From positions 310,001-374,000 of the forward strand of contig NZ_FWZT01000004.1 of assembly GCF_900177345.1 (NCBI RefSeq): a DNA stretch of 64,000 nucleotides, in the 5' to 3' direction. The translations under genes and the position numbers were made by a program. Source of the DNA: Pseudobacteriovorax antillogorgiicola. Its GTDB lineage: Bacteria; Bdellovibrionota_B; Oligoflexia; Oligoflexales; Oligoflexaceae. Below the pieces are notes generated by a model, which worked only from the letters and a program-made list of their open reading frames with translations, had not been told where the DNA came from and ran no database searches. The stretch's first letter is position 1, and each line of letters begins with the position of its first letter. Of the stretch, positions 8,793 through 17,448 are shown piece by piece.

Positions 8793-9106
8793 TTGCTACC
8801 TCCACATGGTGCATTAAAAATACTTCAAAAATCGTTTAGCGAGATTTTTGTACATCAGACTTTTAGGATTTGCAAGCCTATGATTTCACATAGGCCTTTT
8901 GCCATCAGTGATTTGCTTTTGCTATTTCCAATCCCCAGACCCCTAGGATGGAATTTGATATCCTTGACCAAGCTTTAGACAAGCGATCATCCTGTGGCCA
9001 TGAATATTGTGAAATATCTTTTAAATACAGCTACTTATAGATCTAAATTCGGGCCTGTTTTTGCATCTTATACCACTGCATGTGTATCACTATGGGTGGA
9101 ATAGTT
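8793..9106. other. intergenic region between HU and a small + strand gene
   Basis: 314 bases upstream of both divergent genes. It contains one clear hairpin: GCCTATG (8876-8882) with CATAGGC (8889-8895), followed by CTTTT on the + strand. This could be an attenuator or the end of a short transcript. The rest is A/T-rich and presumably carries the HU promoter. No RNA gene is recognised. Confidence 0.4.
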
Positions 9107-9304
9107 ATGTTTCGAATTATCCTTGCTGATGATACAGCCTTCAACAAGACCTTTAAAAGTTTCCAAGATGCAGAGTTTTATCGCTCTTACCAAATCAAGG
9201 ACCTATTTACAAGAAAGCTGATCTTTGAAGATCGTAAAGACTACTATAACTTCCGATTGAAAGACTGGATGCTAAGTCGGATTGAGGGAGAGTCGAGCCA
9301 TTAA
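9107..9304 (+). CDS. small hypothetical protein, 65 residues
   Basis: A short basic/acidic protein (MFRIILADDTAFNKTFKS ... LKDWMLSRIEGESSH) with no signal peptide or membrane segment. The frame is open from ATG 9080, but GGTGGA at 9095-9100 fits ATG 9107 and no ribosome site fits 9080. It is followed by a perfect 8-bp hairpin, which supports a real short transcription unit. Family unknown. Confidence 0.5.
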   Translation: MFRIILADDTAFNKTFKSFQDAEFYRSYQIKDLFTRKLIFEDRKDYYNFRLKDWMLSRIEGESSH

Positions 9305-9318
9305 GATTAGGTTTTTGG

Positions 9319-9346
9319 CCGATGCCGCCATTCTTAGGGGCATCGG
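9319..9346 (+). terminator. hairpin after the 65-residue gene
   Basis: CCGATGCC (9319-9326) pairs perfectly with GGCATCGG (9339-9346), 14 bases after the stop codon. There is no long T run, so termination strength is uncertain. Confidence 0.55.
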
Positions 9347-9580
9347 TGCCATTTAAATCTTGTCATGTTAATTAATCTTCATACTTCGCCCCAACTTTCC
9401 CAGCAGAGGCAGCTGACTGATCCTACGATCGATTTTAACTATTATTTACATTTACTAAATAGCGAAGCTGCTCCCTTTAGAGAGCCAGGTGAGAGCTAGG
9501 AATTTTCGGTTCTAAAGCAATGCTATGAGAAGCCGATCGCAGTGAGGCTAGGAACCTATTTCGAGTCGAAGGTGAAAGTG

Positions 9581-12298
9581 ATGGCGAGTTTATTAGGACC
9601 CAAGATGGCTGATTCCGACGAGGGGAGTGAACGCAGTCACCAGCTGTGTGATGCTCTCGATCGTTGCCAGGCAGTCGTGGAATACAATCTTGATGGCACA
9701 ATTCGAACCGCGAATCAGCAGTTCTTGTCAACCTTTGGCTACGCCCTTGAAGAACTGCAAGGAGAGGATCATGGTCGTCTCTGCCCTAAAGCCTTCGCAT
9801 CTAGTATCCAGCATAGGCATTTTTGGGAGAAGCTGAACCGAGGTGAGTCTGATATGGGGGAATATCAGAGGCTCAATAAGAATGGTCAAACGGTGTGGCT
9901 GCGAGGAGCCTACGTTCCCGTCTTCGATGACGACGGCAAGCCTACAGGTGTCTTCCAGATAGCATATGATGTTACCGTTGCAAAAGCCAAGGCTTTGGCT
10001 GATGAAGGCAAGGCCCAAGCTCTTTCGAAAGCCCAAGCAGTGATCGAGTTTGACATGGATGGTCAGATTTTAAATGCTAACGATAATTTTTTGCAGCTCA
10101 TGGGATACAGTCTTAAGGATATCGTGGGAAGCCACCACTCTCGGTTTGTTGGCGACGCGGAAGCGAAGAGTCCAAAATATCGCGAATTCTGGGATGAACT
10201 GAGGCAAGGGAAATTTCACTCAGGTAAGTTTAAAAGGCATACTAATAATGGGCGTGAGGTTTTCATTCAAGCGACGTACAACCCCATTATGGATTCAGAG
10301 GGACGACCCTATAAGGTCGTCAAGTTCGCATCTGATGTTAGCGACGAAATGAAAAGTCAGCGAGAGGTGGAGGGAAGGCTGGCTGCCATCGACCTTTCAT
10401 TTGGAGTCATCGAGTTTGATCTGTCCGGTAACATCCGCGATGCGAATCAGAACTTCCTCAATCTTATGGGTTACAAGCTCCCCGATGTGGTCGGTCAAAG
10501 CCACAAGATGTTTTGCGAGCCTAGTTTTGCGGCCAGCAAGGATTATCGTGATCACTGGGATAAGCTTCGGCAGGGTAAATTTATATCTGGCCAGTTTAAA
10601 CGCATGAATCGTGCTGGAGAAGCTGTTTGGATTCAAGCCGTGTATAACCCGATTCTTGATTTTGATGGCCGACCAGTCGGTGTGGTAAAGCTCGCAAGTG
10701 ATATTACAGATGAGAAGAATCGTGAGTTAGAATCCCAGGGCAAGATGAACGCAATATCTCGTTCTCAAGCCGTTATCGAGTTTGACATGAGCGGAAAAAT
10801 TATTACTGCAAATGAGAATTTTCTCAGCGTCATGGGCTATAGCCTCGAAGAAGTGGTCAATCAACATCACCGACTTTTTGTAGAGCCCGCTTATGGTCGA
10901 TCGGCAGACTATCGCGAACTTTGGGATACGCTGAATCGAGGCCAGTTTGCATCTGGGCAGTTTAAACGCTTGGCAAAAGGTGGGAAAGAGGTCTGGATCC
11001 AGGCAAGCTATAATCCCATTTTAGATGAACAAGGCAAGCCTTTTAAGGTTGTTAAATTCGCAACAGATATTACCGAGCAAAAGCATCGTGACTCTGACTA
11101 CATGGCGAAAATCGACGCCATGGATAAGTCACAGGCGGTCATTGAGTTCAATCTCGATGGCACGATCATTACAGCCAACGAAAATTTTTTGAAGGTCGTT
11201 GGCTACTCTTTGAAAGATATTAAGGGTAAACATCACAGCATGTTTTGCGAACCATCCTATGCTGGAAGCATGGAGTACCGCCAATTCTGGCAGAAGTTGA
11301 ACAATGGTCAGTACGATCAGGGTGAATACAAGCGACTTGGTGCCGGTGGTCAGGAGGCTTGGATTAGGGCGTCCTATAACCCCATCCTGGATCTGAATGG
11401 CAAGCCTAAAAAAGTTGTGAAATACGCTACCGATCTAACTCGTGAAAAGAAAGCTTATTTTGAACTGGTTGATAAATTTGCCCAGGCCAGCGTTGAACTC
11501 GGTTCAGCAGCCGAGGAATTATCGGCTACTGCCAAGCAAATGACTGCCGGATCCGAACTCACATCAACTGAAGCGGATCGCGTGGCTCAGGCTTCTGAAG
11601 AGGTTGCAAACAATGTCCAAGCAGTTACATCTAGCACCGAAGAGCTGAGCGAAACGGTTCGAGAGATTTCACAGAAAGCATTGGAAACATCTAAGATATC
11701 AGACGAAGCTAAAAACTCAGCCGAGCGTGCTGGAACGATGATATCTGAATTAAATCGAGCATCAGATGAAATTGGTAGCGTTATCAAGCTCATCAGTACT
11801 ATAGCTCAGCAAACAAACCTTCTGGCCCTCAATGCAACTATCGAAGCAGCTAGAGCTGGGGATTCCGGCAGAGGTTTTGCGGTTGTAGCAAACGAAGTTA
11901 AGGAACTAGCTAACCAAACTGCCGATGCCACTGAGCAGATTACAAACAAGGTTAATAAAATACGAGAGGTGTCCGGTGGCTCTATTGGGGCAATCAAAGA
12001 GATTTCTGGTATTATCGAACGAGTTTATGCCAATGCTGCAACAACCGCTGCTGCTACAGAGGAACAAGCGTCAACAGCTGCAGAAGTTACAGGGCTTTTA
12101 GAAGGATCGAAGCAAGGAGTCGATGACATCGTGCAAAATATTCATCGGGTAGCGACATCGTCGCGGGAAACATATATTGGTGCTAGTGACACGTTAAAAG
12201 CTGCGGAGAATCTGGCAAAGATGGCTGTTAGCCTTAAAGAATTGATTCGTGCGGTTCGCGACAAAGAGCACCAATCCCATGAGAAGTCCGCTGCCTAG
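9581..12298 (+). CDS. cytoplasmic chemoreceptor with five tandem PAS domains
   Basis: A 905-residue methyl-accepting chemotaxis protein without membrane segments. Five PAS domains of about 122 residues each start near residues 25, 148, 270, 392 and 514. All carry a (Q)AVIEF(D/N)xxG strand, then N-x-NFL and the MGYSL helix; PAS 2, 4 and 5 keep HH(S/R). Four of the five end with a Y(N)P(I/V) strand. From about 626 on is the coiled-coil signalling domain, with the conserved hairpin tip QQTNLLALNATIEAARAG then GRGFAVVANEVKELA. There is no C-terminal CheR/CheB pentapeptide. Such receptors sense cytosolic signals (redox, heme or flavin ligands) and control a CheA kinase. Start ATG 9581 is chosen over GTG 9542 because GAAGGTG precedes it. 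Confidence 0.92.
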   Translation: MASLLGPKMADSDEGSERSHQLCDALDRCQAVVEYNLDGTIRTANQQFLSTFGYALEELQGEDHGRLCPKAFASSIQHRHFWEKLNRGESDMGEYQRLNKNGQTVWLRGAYVPVFDDDGKPTGVFQIAYDVTVAKAKALADEGKAQALSKAQAVIEFDMDGQILNANDNFLQLMGYSLKDIVGSHHSRFVGDAEAKSPKYREFWDELRQGKFHSGKFKRHTNNGREVFIQATYNPIMDSEGRPYKVVKFASDVSDEMKSQREVEGRLAAIDLSFGVIEFDLSGNIRDANQNFLNLMGYKLPDVVGQSHKMFCEPSFAASKDYRDHWDKLRQGKFISGQFKRMNRAGEAVWIQAVYNPILDFDGRPVGVVKLASDITDEKNRELESQGKMNAISRSQAVIEFDMSGKIITANENFLSVMGYSLEEVVNQHHRLFVEPAYGRSADYRELWDTLNRGQFASGQFKRLAKGGKEVWIQASYNPILDEQGKPFKVVKFATDITEQKHRDSDYMAKIDAMDKSQAVIEFNLDGTIITANENFLKVVGYSLKDIKGKHHSMFCEPSYAGSMEYRQFWQKLNNGQYDQGEYKRLGAGGQEAWIRASYNPILDLNGKPKKVVKYATDLTREKKAYFELVDKFAQASVELGSAAEELSATAKQMTAGSELTSTEADRVAQASEEVANNVQAVTSSTEELSETVREISQKALETSKISDEAKNSAERAGTMISELNRASDEIGSVIKLISTIAQQTNLLALNATIEAARAGDSGRGFAVVANEVKELANQTADATEQITNKVNKIREVSGGSIGAIKEISGIIERVYANAATTAAATEEQASTAAEVTGLLEGSKQGVDDIVQNIHRVATSSRETYIGASDTLKAAENLAKMAVSLKELIRAVRDKEHQSHEKSAA

Positions 12299-12326
12299 TA
12301 GGTTTGGAACATGTGAAGGGGTGGCA

Positions 12327-15215
12327 ATGTATCGCAATCTGTCTATATTTTATTTTCTAATGGTCTTTTTCCTAGCTTGTAAACCTAAATCAGAAAATCG
12401 ACCTCAAGCTTTAGATCGCCTGGAGGCTCCAGCTAGACTCCTTCCCTATCAATTAAAAGCTGGTCAGCAAAAACTTGGCCCACAAGAGATAGCGAGCTGC
12501 AAAGATCAAGGTGCGATGTATACCAATGGTGCCTGTCTCCATGGTATTGCACGGGTGTATTCAGGCCTTCACTCGTTTGTGGCTCAGAGATCCGATGGTG
12601 GTATTGTCGCTTGGGGACGAGGGGGAGAAATAGAAGGATACGAGCAAGTACGTGACAATCTTCAACTTAATAAAACACCCATCAAGGATGTGGTATTCGT
12701 CCCGCAACTAGCGACTGCTGTGCTGCTAGAAAATGGTGATCTGTTCTATTGGGGGAAGACACTCAAAGGGAAGCATGCTGAAGGTAAAGTCTACCGTGGG
12801 ATCAAACAAGTTGCTGCCTCCAATGAAGGCTTGGCTTTGCTACACGATCCTGATGGCGACGGCTGTGATGATGGCTGCATCATACGTACTTTGGGAATTC
12901 CAGCACCAGAGCTTGCCGACGGGGTGAGGTTATTCTCGAATCCAAGGTTGAGCAATGTTTTTATTGTTCTAAGGAAAAATGGCCAGCTCACCCAATTTCC
13001 CGACCGGGATCACTACGTGAGTGCTCATAATTGGCTCGACCTAACAAGCTTAAAGGATAATGAGAATATGGCCTCGGCCCATATCCTAAAGACGGGAGTC
13101 ATCGTCGGATTGAGTCTTTCTGGTCATATGATAGCCTGGGGACAGCAAGACAAAGGGGCGAATCTTGAGGGCCTTGCCATCGCCTCCCAAAGGATTGCAA
13201 GCGTATCTTCGAATCGCTGGGTCAACTATGGTGTGACTCGTGAAGGTCTGCTTATTCCTTGGGGCGATGAGCGCTTTTTTAAGCAGGACGACGAAACATA
13301 TCGATCATTGACTAAGCAACTGGATGGGGTGCGTTCAGTTAAAAAGCTGGTTCATACAGAATCGGCAAGTATGGTCTTGCAAGAAGATGGACGTGTAAGA
13401 GCTTGGGGGCTTCGGGAGCCCGTTGATGATTTATTAACAAGGCTTGGCGATCAGTCGGTCCGTGACATATGTGCCACCCACAGCGATTTTGCGGTCCTAA
13501 GCTCCAAGGGAGAATTACTAACTAGCAGGGTCGACGAATCTCTGACAGAGATAAAGTCCGTCGTGCAAGTTAGAGAAATCATCTGCAATCGAGTTGCCAT
13601 CTCTTATGTGACTGAAAACGGTGAGTTTGGAGTGCTTTCAGCACCACGTTTTCGTTTGGGCTCGGGGGCCGTCGGAGCTTCGGACTGGGGCGTACGCTCG
13701 GTTTTTACCAATCCTGATGGTTATGCAAGCATTGTACAGACAGAAGATCTCCTTCTCCATGGGGTTGGGCCAGCATTATACGGAGCAGATCTTACCATGA
13801 TTCCTGAACACTTTGATCGGGTGATAGGGGATGGTGAAGAGGGCTTCGCGACCGTACACGGTAAGTTCATAAGAATACGTGGTGATACCGCTGACAACCG
13901 CTTTATCCAGGACATCGATGGTACTGGCTTGATGGGACTTGCAAAGTTTCGTGCCAACGTCATCTTACATCTTGATAAAGGGGAAGCCTATCACCTTGAT
14001 ACATTCCAGGGAACAAGGCAGCATCTTTCTCAGATCGTTGATGTGCAAACCTCGAAAAATGGATATGCCTTGCTTCAGGCCCAAGGTAGCCAGAACTCTT
14101 GTGAACACGGTTGTAACGTCATTCCTTATGCTGCAATCGCTGATAAAGTGAAGCTCTTTGCAGCGGATAGGGACCCAAGCAACGATATACGCCTTACCGG
14201 CATTATAGCGATGCACCTTTCTGGTAATTATGTTTATCTGTTTGATAGAGACGGTGGGCTCCAGATGTTTCGTGATGACTATCAGAACAATGAGTTTTAT
14301 TCCTATCGACCTGATAACGAAGTTACCAAACTCCAGAGCTTTGTTGCTGCCGGTGAGTCTATTGCAGCACTCACCCGTGGGGGAACAGTCATTAGCGGTG
14401 GACCTTTTGCAAGCCAGGGGGAGCCCAGCTGTTCTCGGATTGGCTGCATCTTGCCTCATCGAGATTTAGAGAACGTCGTGAGTCTAGTGGTAAGTCGTAC
14501 TTCGTTCACGGCTCTTATGAGTTCCAAAGGTCACTGTCATGATGGTTGCTCCGTGACAAGCTGGGGTTATATACCGGACTTAGAAGATACGGAAAACCCT
14601 ATGGCTGAGATCCATCAATTTGAGGACTTTGAGCATGTTTATGCGTCGGCTTCGGCATTTTTGGGTATTCGAACGAATGGCCAAGCAGCAAGTTGGGGTT
14701 CTGCGCGTGCGGGGGCTGATGAAAATTGTGATGCAGCGGTAAGCCGGCCAGAAAAGTCGTGTCATCCTTTTGCAAACGGGTCATTCGATCGTCCATTCCA
14801 GCTTCATTACGAAAAAGACTTTGGCATTTATTCCCAAGGCTTTTTCACATCCTATGGTAGTACTGTTGATTTTTTTGGTGAATCTATCTACTACAGTTCC
14901 ATGGCTCTGGATAAGGCGATTGAACATCCTGTTAAGGTTCACTACACAAAAAACCTCGCAGTCGCCCTTCATAGCCAAGTTGGGGACTGCCAAGACGGAT
15001 GTAACTTTTCCCTTTGGGGTATGCCAACAATTACGGGGCAGCGTGCTGACACTGGGGAGAGGGTGACTCATGCCGAGGTGTTCGCTGATTACATTATTCT
15101 TCATAAGAAAGCTGGGGGTAAGATGTACCTTGGGCTACCGGACTGGAAGCCAAATGTCACCGAGGATGATTACAAAGTACTAATCCCACAGTTGGTGGAT
15201 CCCTTGCAAGGCTAG
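12327..15215 (+). CDS. RCC1-repeat beta-propeller lipoprotein
   Basis: A 962-residue lipoprotein: MYRNLSIFYFLMVFFLACKP carries the lipobox, and ATG 12327 is preferred over upstream codons. The body is built from RCC1-like blades, recognised by a repeated strand-turn pattern with WG: IVAWGRG, LFYWGK, MIAWGQ, LIPWGD, VRAWGLRE, CSVTSWGY, AASWGS and FSLWG. Several blades carry an inserted Cys-x3-Cys clip (CDDGC, CEHGC, CSRIGC variant, CHDGC, CQDGC), probably a disulfide. The length suggests two propellers. RCC1 folds bind partner proteins; here the site is the cell envelope and the partner is unknown. It lies 28 bases after the chemoreceptor gene and 12 bases before the next small secreted protein. 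Confidence 0.8.
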   Translation: MYRNLSIFYFLMVFFLACKPKSENRPQALDRLEAPARLLPYQLKAGQQKLGPQEIASCKDQGAMYTNGACLHGIARVYSGLHSFVAQRSDGGIVAWGRGGEIEGYEQVRDNLQLNKTPIKDVVFVPQLATAVLLENGDLFYWGKTLKGKHAEGKVYRGIKQVAASNEGLALLHDPDGDGCDDGCIIRTLGIPAPELADGVRLFSNPRLSNVFIVLRKNGQLTQFPDRDHYVSAHNWLDLTSLKDNENMASAHILKTGVIVGLSLSGHMIAWGQQDKGANLEGLAIASQRIASVSSNRWVNYGVTREGLLIPWGDERFFKQDDETYRSLTKQLDGVRSVKKLVHTESASMVLQEDGRVRAWGLREPVDDLLTRLGDQSVRDICATHSDFAVLSSKGELLTSRVDESLTEIKSVVQVREIICNRVAISYVTENGEFGVLSAPRFRLGSGAVGASDWGVRSVFTNPDGYASIVQTEDLLLHGVGPALYGADLTMIPEHFDRVIGDGEEGFATVHGKFIRIRGDTADNRFIQDIDGTGLMGLAKFRANVILHLDKGEAYHLDTFQGTRQHLSQIVDVQTSKNGYALLQAQGSQNSCEHGCNVIPYAAIADKVKLFAADRDPSNDIRLTGIIAMHLSGNYVYLFDRDGGLQMFRDDYQNNEFYSYRPDNEVTKLQSFVAAGESIAALTRGGTVISGGPFASQGEPSCSRIGCILPHRDLENVVSLVVSRTSFTALMSSKGHCHDGCSVTSWGYIPDLEDTENPMAEIHQFEDFEHVYASASAFLGIRTNGQAASWGSARAGADENCDAAVSRPEKSCHPFANGSFDRPFQLHYEKDFGIYSQGFFTSYGSTVDFFGESIYYSSMALDKAIEHPVKVHYTKNLAVALHSQVGDCQDGCNFSLWGMPTITGQRADTGERVTHAEVFADYIILHKKAGGKMYLGLPDWKPNVTEDDYKVLIPQLVDPLQG

Positions 15216-15227
15216 AGGATAGATGGA

Positions 15228-15593
15228 ATGTTTCAAATGATAGTATTAATCTTGGGTTTCCTATTGAGCCAAAACCTTTTTGGTCGGATCAAGTGTAGCG
15301 TCTCAATCAACAAAGAATTCGAGCCTCAGGTGAAGGTGGATGTTCCTCAGGAGAAAAAAAATAGTTTCGATATTGAGAATAGCAATCTCAAATGTGAAAC
15401 AGAAAAGGCTGTTGGTGATGGTGTAAATTGGACTCAATCACTCTGCTGCCAAGAACGGACATCGCCACTGGTCTTCTGTACCTATGCCATAGTCGGAGAG
15501 AGTGTCGAATCCCAGAGTTGGGACTTCTCTCGCTTAGAAGTCCGTCAGAAGTCGGAAAAAATGAACTTGGAGCTCTACTGTAAACGCAGTTGA
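15228..15593 (+). CDS. small secreted cysteine-containing protein
   Basis: 121 residues with a signal peptide (MFQMIVLILGFLLSQNLFG). The mature domain has paired cysteines (KCSVS, LKCETE, SLCCQE, VFCTY, LYCKRS), suggesting a disulfide-stabilised beta domain. GAGG at 15215-15218 overlaps the stop of the RCC1 lipoprotein, so the two are very probably co-transcribed and may interact in the envelope. No family recognised. Confidence 0.6.
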   Translation: MFQMIVLILGFLLSQNLFGRIKCSVSINKEFEPQVKVDVPQEKKNSFDIENSNLKCETEKAVGDGVNWTQSLCCQERTSPLVFCTYAIVGESVESQSWDFSRLEVRQKSEKMNLELYCKRS

Positions 15594-15602
15594 AGGTTTG
15601 CC

Positions 15603-16370
15603 TTACCATGGTAGCTCCTTCCCATCCCAACTAAAGAACTTTCCACTCCCTGTAGCCGCTTCTCGATCAATGACATTAAGAATGTTAGTAGCTGTCTCTT
15701 CTGGCTTGTGAAGTTTAAGCTTGGTTCGCGCAATGAAAGGCTCAGATAATTCTGTAATGGTGGTACCTGGATGGATCGATAACACAGATGTATTGCAATT
15801 GCGTCTTTTAAATTCTAGGGAAATGTTTTTTAAAAACATGTTAAGTGCTGCTTTGGAAGCACGATAGCCATACCATCCACCGAGCTGATTATCTTCGATG
15901 CTACCTACCTTTGCCGAGATACTTGCAAAACAGGACTGCTGATCATGGCGTAGAAGATGAAAAAAGTAGCGGGCAAGAAGAGGTGTGACGACACTATTGA
16001 CTCGAAAGCTCTCCATGAGCTGATCCATGTTTACATCCCGCAGGCTTTTCTCTGGCTTAAATTCTGAGTTATGAAGAAAGCCGATGCTGTTGATCAAAAG
16101 ATCAATGTGCTGAGTCTCTGCTTCAATTTTTTCCGCGAAAGATTTGTAGTTGTTCTCGGAGTTTGGGTCCCACTGATATGTCTTAAGTCGGCTTGAAAAC
16201 TGTTTTGCCAGGGCCATCAGCTTGTTCGATCTCGTGGCATCCCGATAGCTGGCGAAAATTCTGGCTTCTGGTGCTCGATCTAGAAGGCTTTCAACTAAAC
16301 TTAGGCCAATGCCATGGCCGGCACCAATGATAAGCGTGCTGTGAATCTTGGGCAGGTTAAACTTGTTCAT
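15603..16370 (-). CDS. short-chain dehydrogenase/reductase (C-factor-like)
   Basis: A 255-residue Rossmann-fold oxidoreductase of the classical SDR family. The nucleotide-binding glycine motif is GAGHGIG near residue 17. NSIGFLHN corresponds to the NNAG strand, ASISAKVGSI holds the catalytic Ser, and YGYRASKAALN holds the YxxxK pair. R43-D44 after the second strand (FASYRDATR) suggests NADP(H) use. The sequence resembles CsgA/C-factor and YciK-type SDRs of unknown substrate. Its start overlaps the stop of the upstream membrane-protein gene (ATGA), so the pair is translationally coupled. Confidence 0.85.
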   Translation of the reverse strand: MNKFNLPKIHSTLIIGAGHGIGLSLVESLLDRAPEARIFASYRDATRSNKLMALAKQFSSRLKTYQWDPNSENNYKSFAEKIEAETQHIDLLINSIGFLHNSEFKPEKSLRDVNMDQLMESFRVNSVVTPLLARYFFHLLRHDQQSCFASISAKVGSIEDNQLGGWYGYRASKAALNMFLKNISLEFKRRNCNTSVLSIHPGTTITELSEPFIARTKLKLHKPEETATNILNVIDREAATGSGKFFSWDGKELPW

Positions 16371-16804
16371 ATTTGTCCCCCTAGTTGATCCATAAAGAAT
16401 AGGCTCAGAAGTGCGGTACGTACGGTCCAGAGAATGGTTCGTGGCCAGTTAGTTATTATCAACCTATCGATTGTCTTTGGGTCTCTAGATTTCTGTAACT
16501 TGCTATGGCAAGGGATGCTAAACCCTAGGGTAGACATCCAGATTCCTATCACTAGTAGCCCATTGCCAATCGTGAATAAACGCTGATGAGGGAGTAGGTA
16601 GATCAACCCCAGGGCAGTTCCTAGCTCCAATAGCATCATAGGGCCTACTATATAAGTGATCCTCTGAGCATGAAAACGCGCGAAAGCTTCAAAGCGGTTG
16701 TCTGCAATCCAGTGGAAACTCGGATAGTGAACCAGTTGGATTGTCCATATTAACCCAGTTAAAAATATGCAGCTAAAAACGTGTAAGAAAAGAACCAGTG
16801 ACAA
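16367..16804 (-). CDS. four-helix integral membrane protein
   Basis: 145 residues with four predicted membrane helices (about 1-20, 50-72, 78-98, 122-140). FLHVFSCIFLTGLIWTIQLV, then HYPSF and RFEAFARFHAQRITYIVGPMM resemble a conserved inner-membrane family seen next to oxidoreductases and photolyase-type genes in other bacteria; I recall no established function. Two His residues in HYP and HAQR are conserved in that family as I know it and could bind a cofactor. It is translationally coupled to the downstream SDR gene, which suggests a shared redox role. Confidence 0.65.
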   Translation of the reverse strand: MSLVLFLHVFSCIFLTGLIWTIQLVHYPSFHWIADNRFEAFARFHAQRITYIVGPMMLLELGTALGLIYLLPHQRLFTIGNGLLVIGIWMSTLGFSIPCHSKLQKSRDPKTIDRLIITNWPRTILWTVRTALLSLFFMDQLGGQI

Positions 16805-16943
16805 GGTGCAGTCTCCTTTAAGCTAACTCATTTCATACTCTACAGGATGCCACATAGGGTCAAGGCTTGAAGGGTGGCAGACCATACAAGCTTCATTTTC
16901 TTGAGTATCGTTGGTGACTTTCAGAAATAGTGGTAAAATCTAT

Positions 16944-16987
16944 TTGGCATGGCTTAGCCAATTTCGCATTCATTATCCTGCGAAATT
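16944..16987. promoter_or_regulatory. two adjoining inverted repeats upstream of the BLUF gene
   Basis: AATTTCGCA (16960-16968) and TGCGAAATT (16979-16987) form a perfect 9-bp inverted repeat. It adjoins TTGGC (16944-16948) with GCCAA (16957-16961). The block ends 25 bases before the BLUF start codon, a position expected for an operator or a 5' leader hairpin. Confidence 0.4.
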
Positions 16988-17011
16988 TCAATCATGGGGA
17001 GAACGTTCGAA

Positions 17012-17431
17012 ATGATTTACAGAGTCGCCTACGTTAGTACCGCATCTCATGCTTTTAGCGAAGAAGAAATACAAGACCTGTTGGTAAAAGCACGAGATAA
17101 GAATAAGGGCCTTGATATCACGGGTGTCTTAATTCATAGGAAAGGCCACTTTTTGCAGATATTAGAGGGGCCTGAACAGAATGTGGAAGAACTCTACGAA
17201 GTGATTTCGCATGATCCAAGACATGAGGCCGTTAGCATGATCCATCGCCAATACGACGAAGATCGCATCTTCAAACTTGGCTGGTACATGGCTTACAAGG
17301 GTTTCGAGGAGTACTCCGAAGATATTCGGAGTCTGATCGAAGACATGATCTACTCCAAGTCAGGTGGGGAAACAGTCGATAGCCGAGATGAGTTGATCGA
17401 ACTAGCCAGATCGATCAAAAATGTTGCCTGA
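17012..17431 (+). CDS. BLUF-domain blue-light sensor
   Basis: A 139-residue single-domain BLUF photoreceptor that binds FAD and changes its hydrogen-bond network under blue light. From ATG 17012 the key residues are Tyr7 (RVAYVS), Asn31 (DKNKGLDITG) and Gln49 (FLQILEG). Their 24- and 18-residue spacing matches well-known BLUF proteins. D-x-RH (SHDPRHEAV) and the W-x-M pair (GWYMAY) are also present. A short helical C-terminal tail (about 100-139) replaces any fused output domain, so it must signal through a partner. ATG 17012 follows GGGGAGA; the ATG at 16994 lacks a ribosome site. Confidence 0.92.
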   Translation: MIYRVAYVSTASHAFSEEEIQDLLVKARDKNKGLDITGVLIHRKGHFLQILEGPEQNVEELYEVISHDPRHEAVSMIHRQYDEDRIFKLGWYMAYKGFEEYSEDIRSLIEDMIYSKSGGETVDSRDELIELARSIKNVA

Positions 17432-17448
17432 CTAGCCTTAAAAATCGC

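Noticed and set aside
13965-14459. 164-codon open frame antisense to the RCC1 lipoprotein gene
   Set aside because: Lies wholly within a well-supported gene, has no ribosome site and no recognisable motif.
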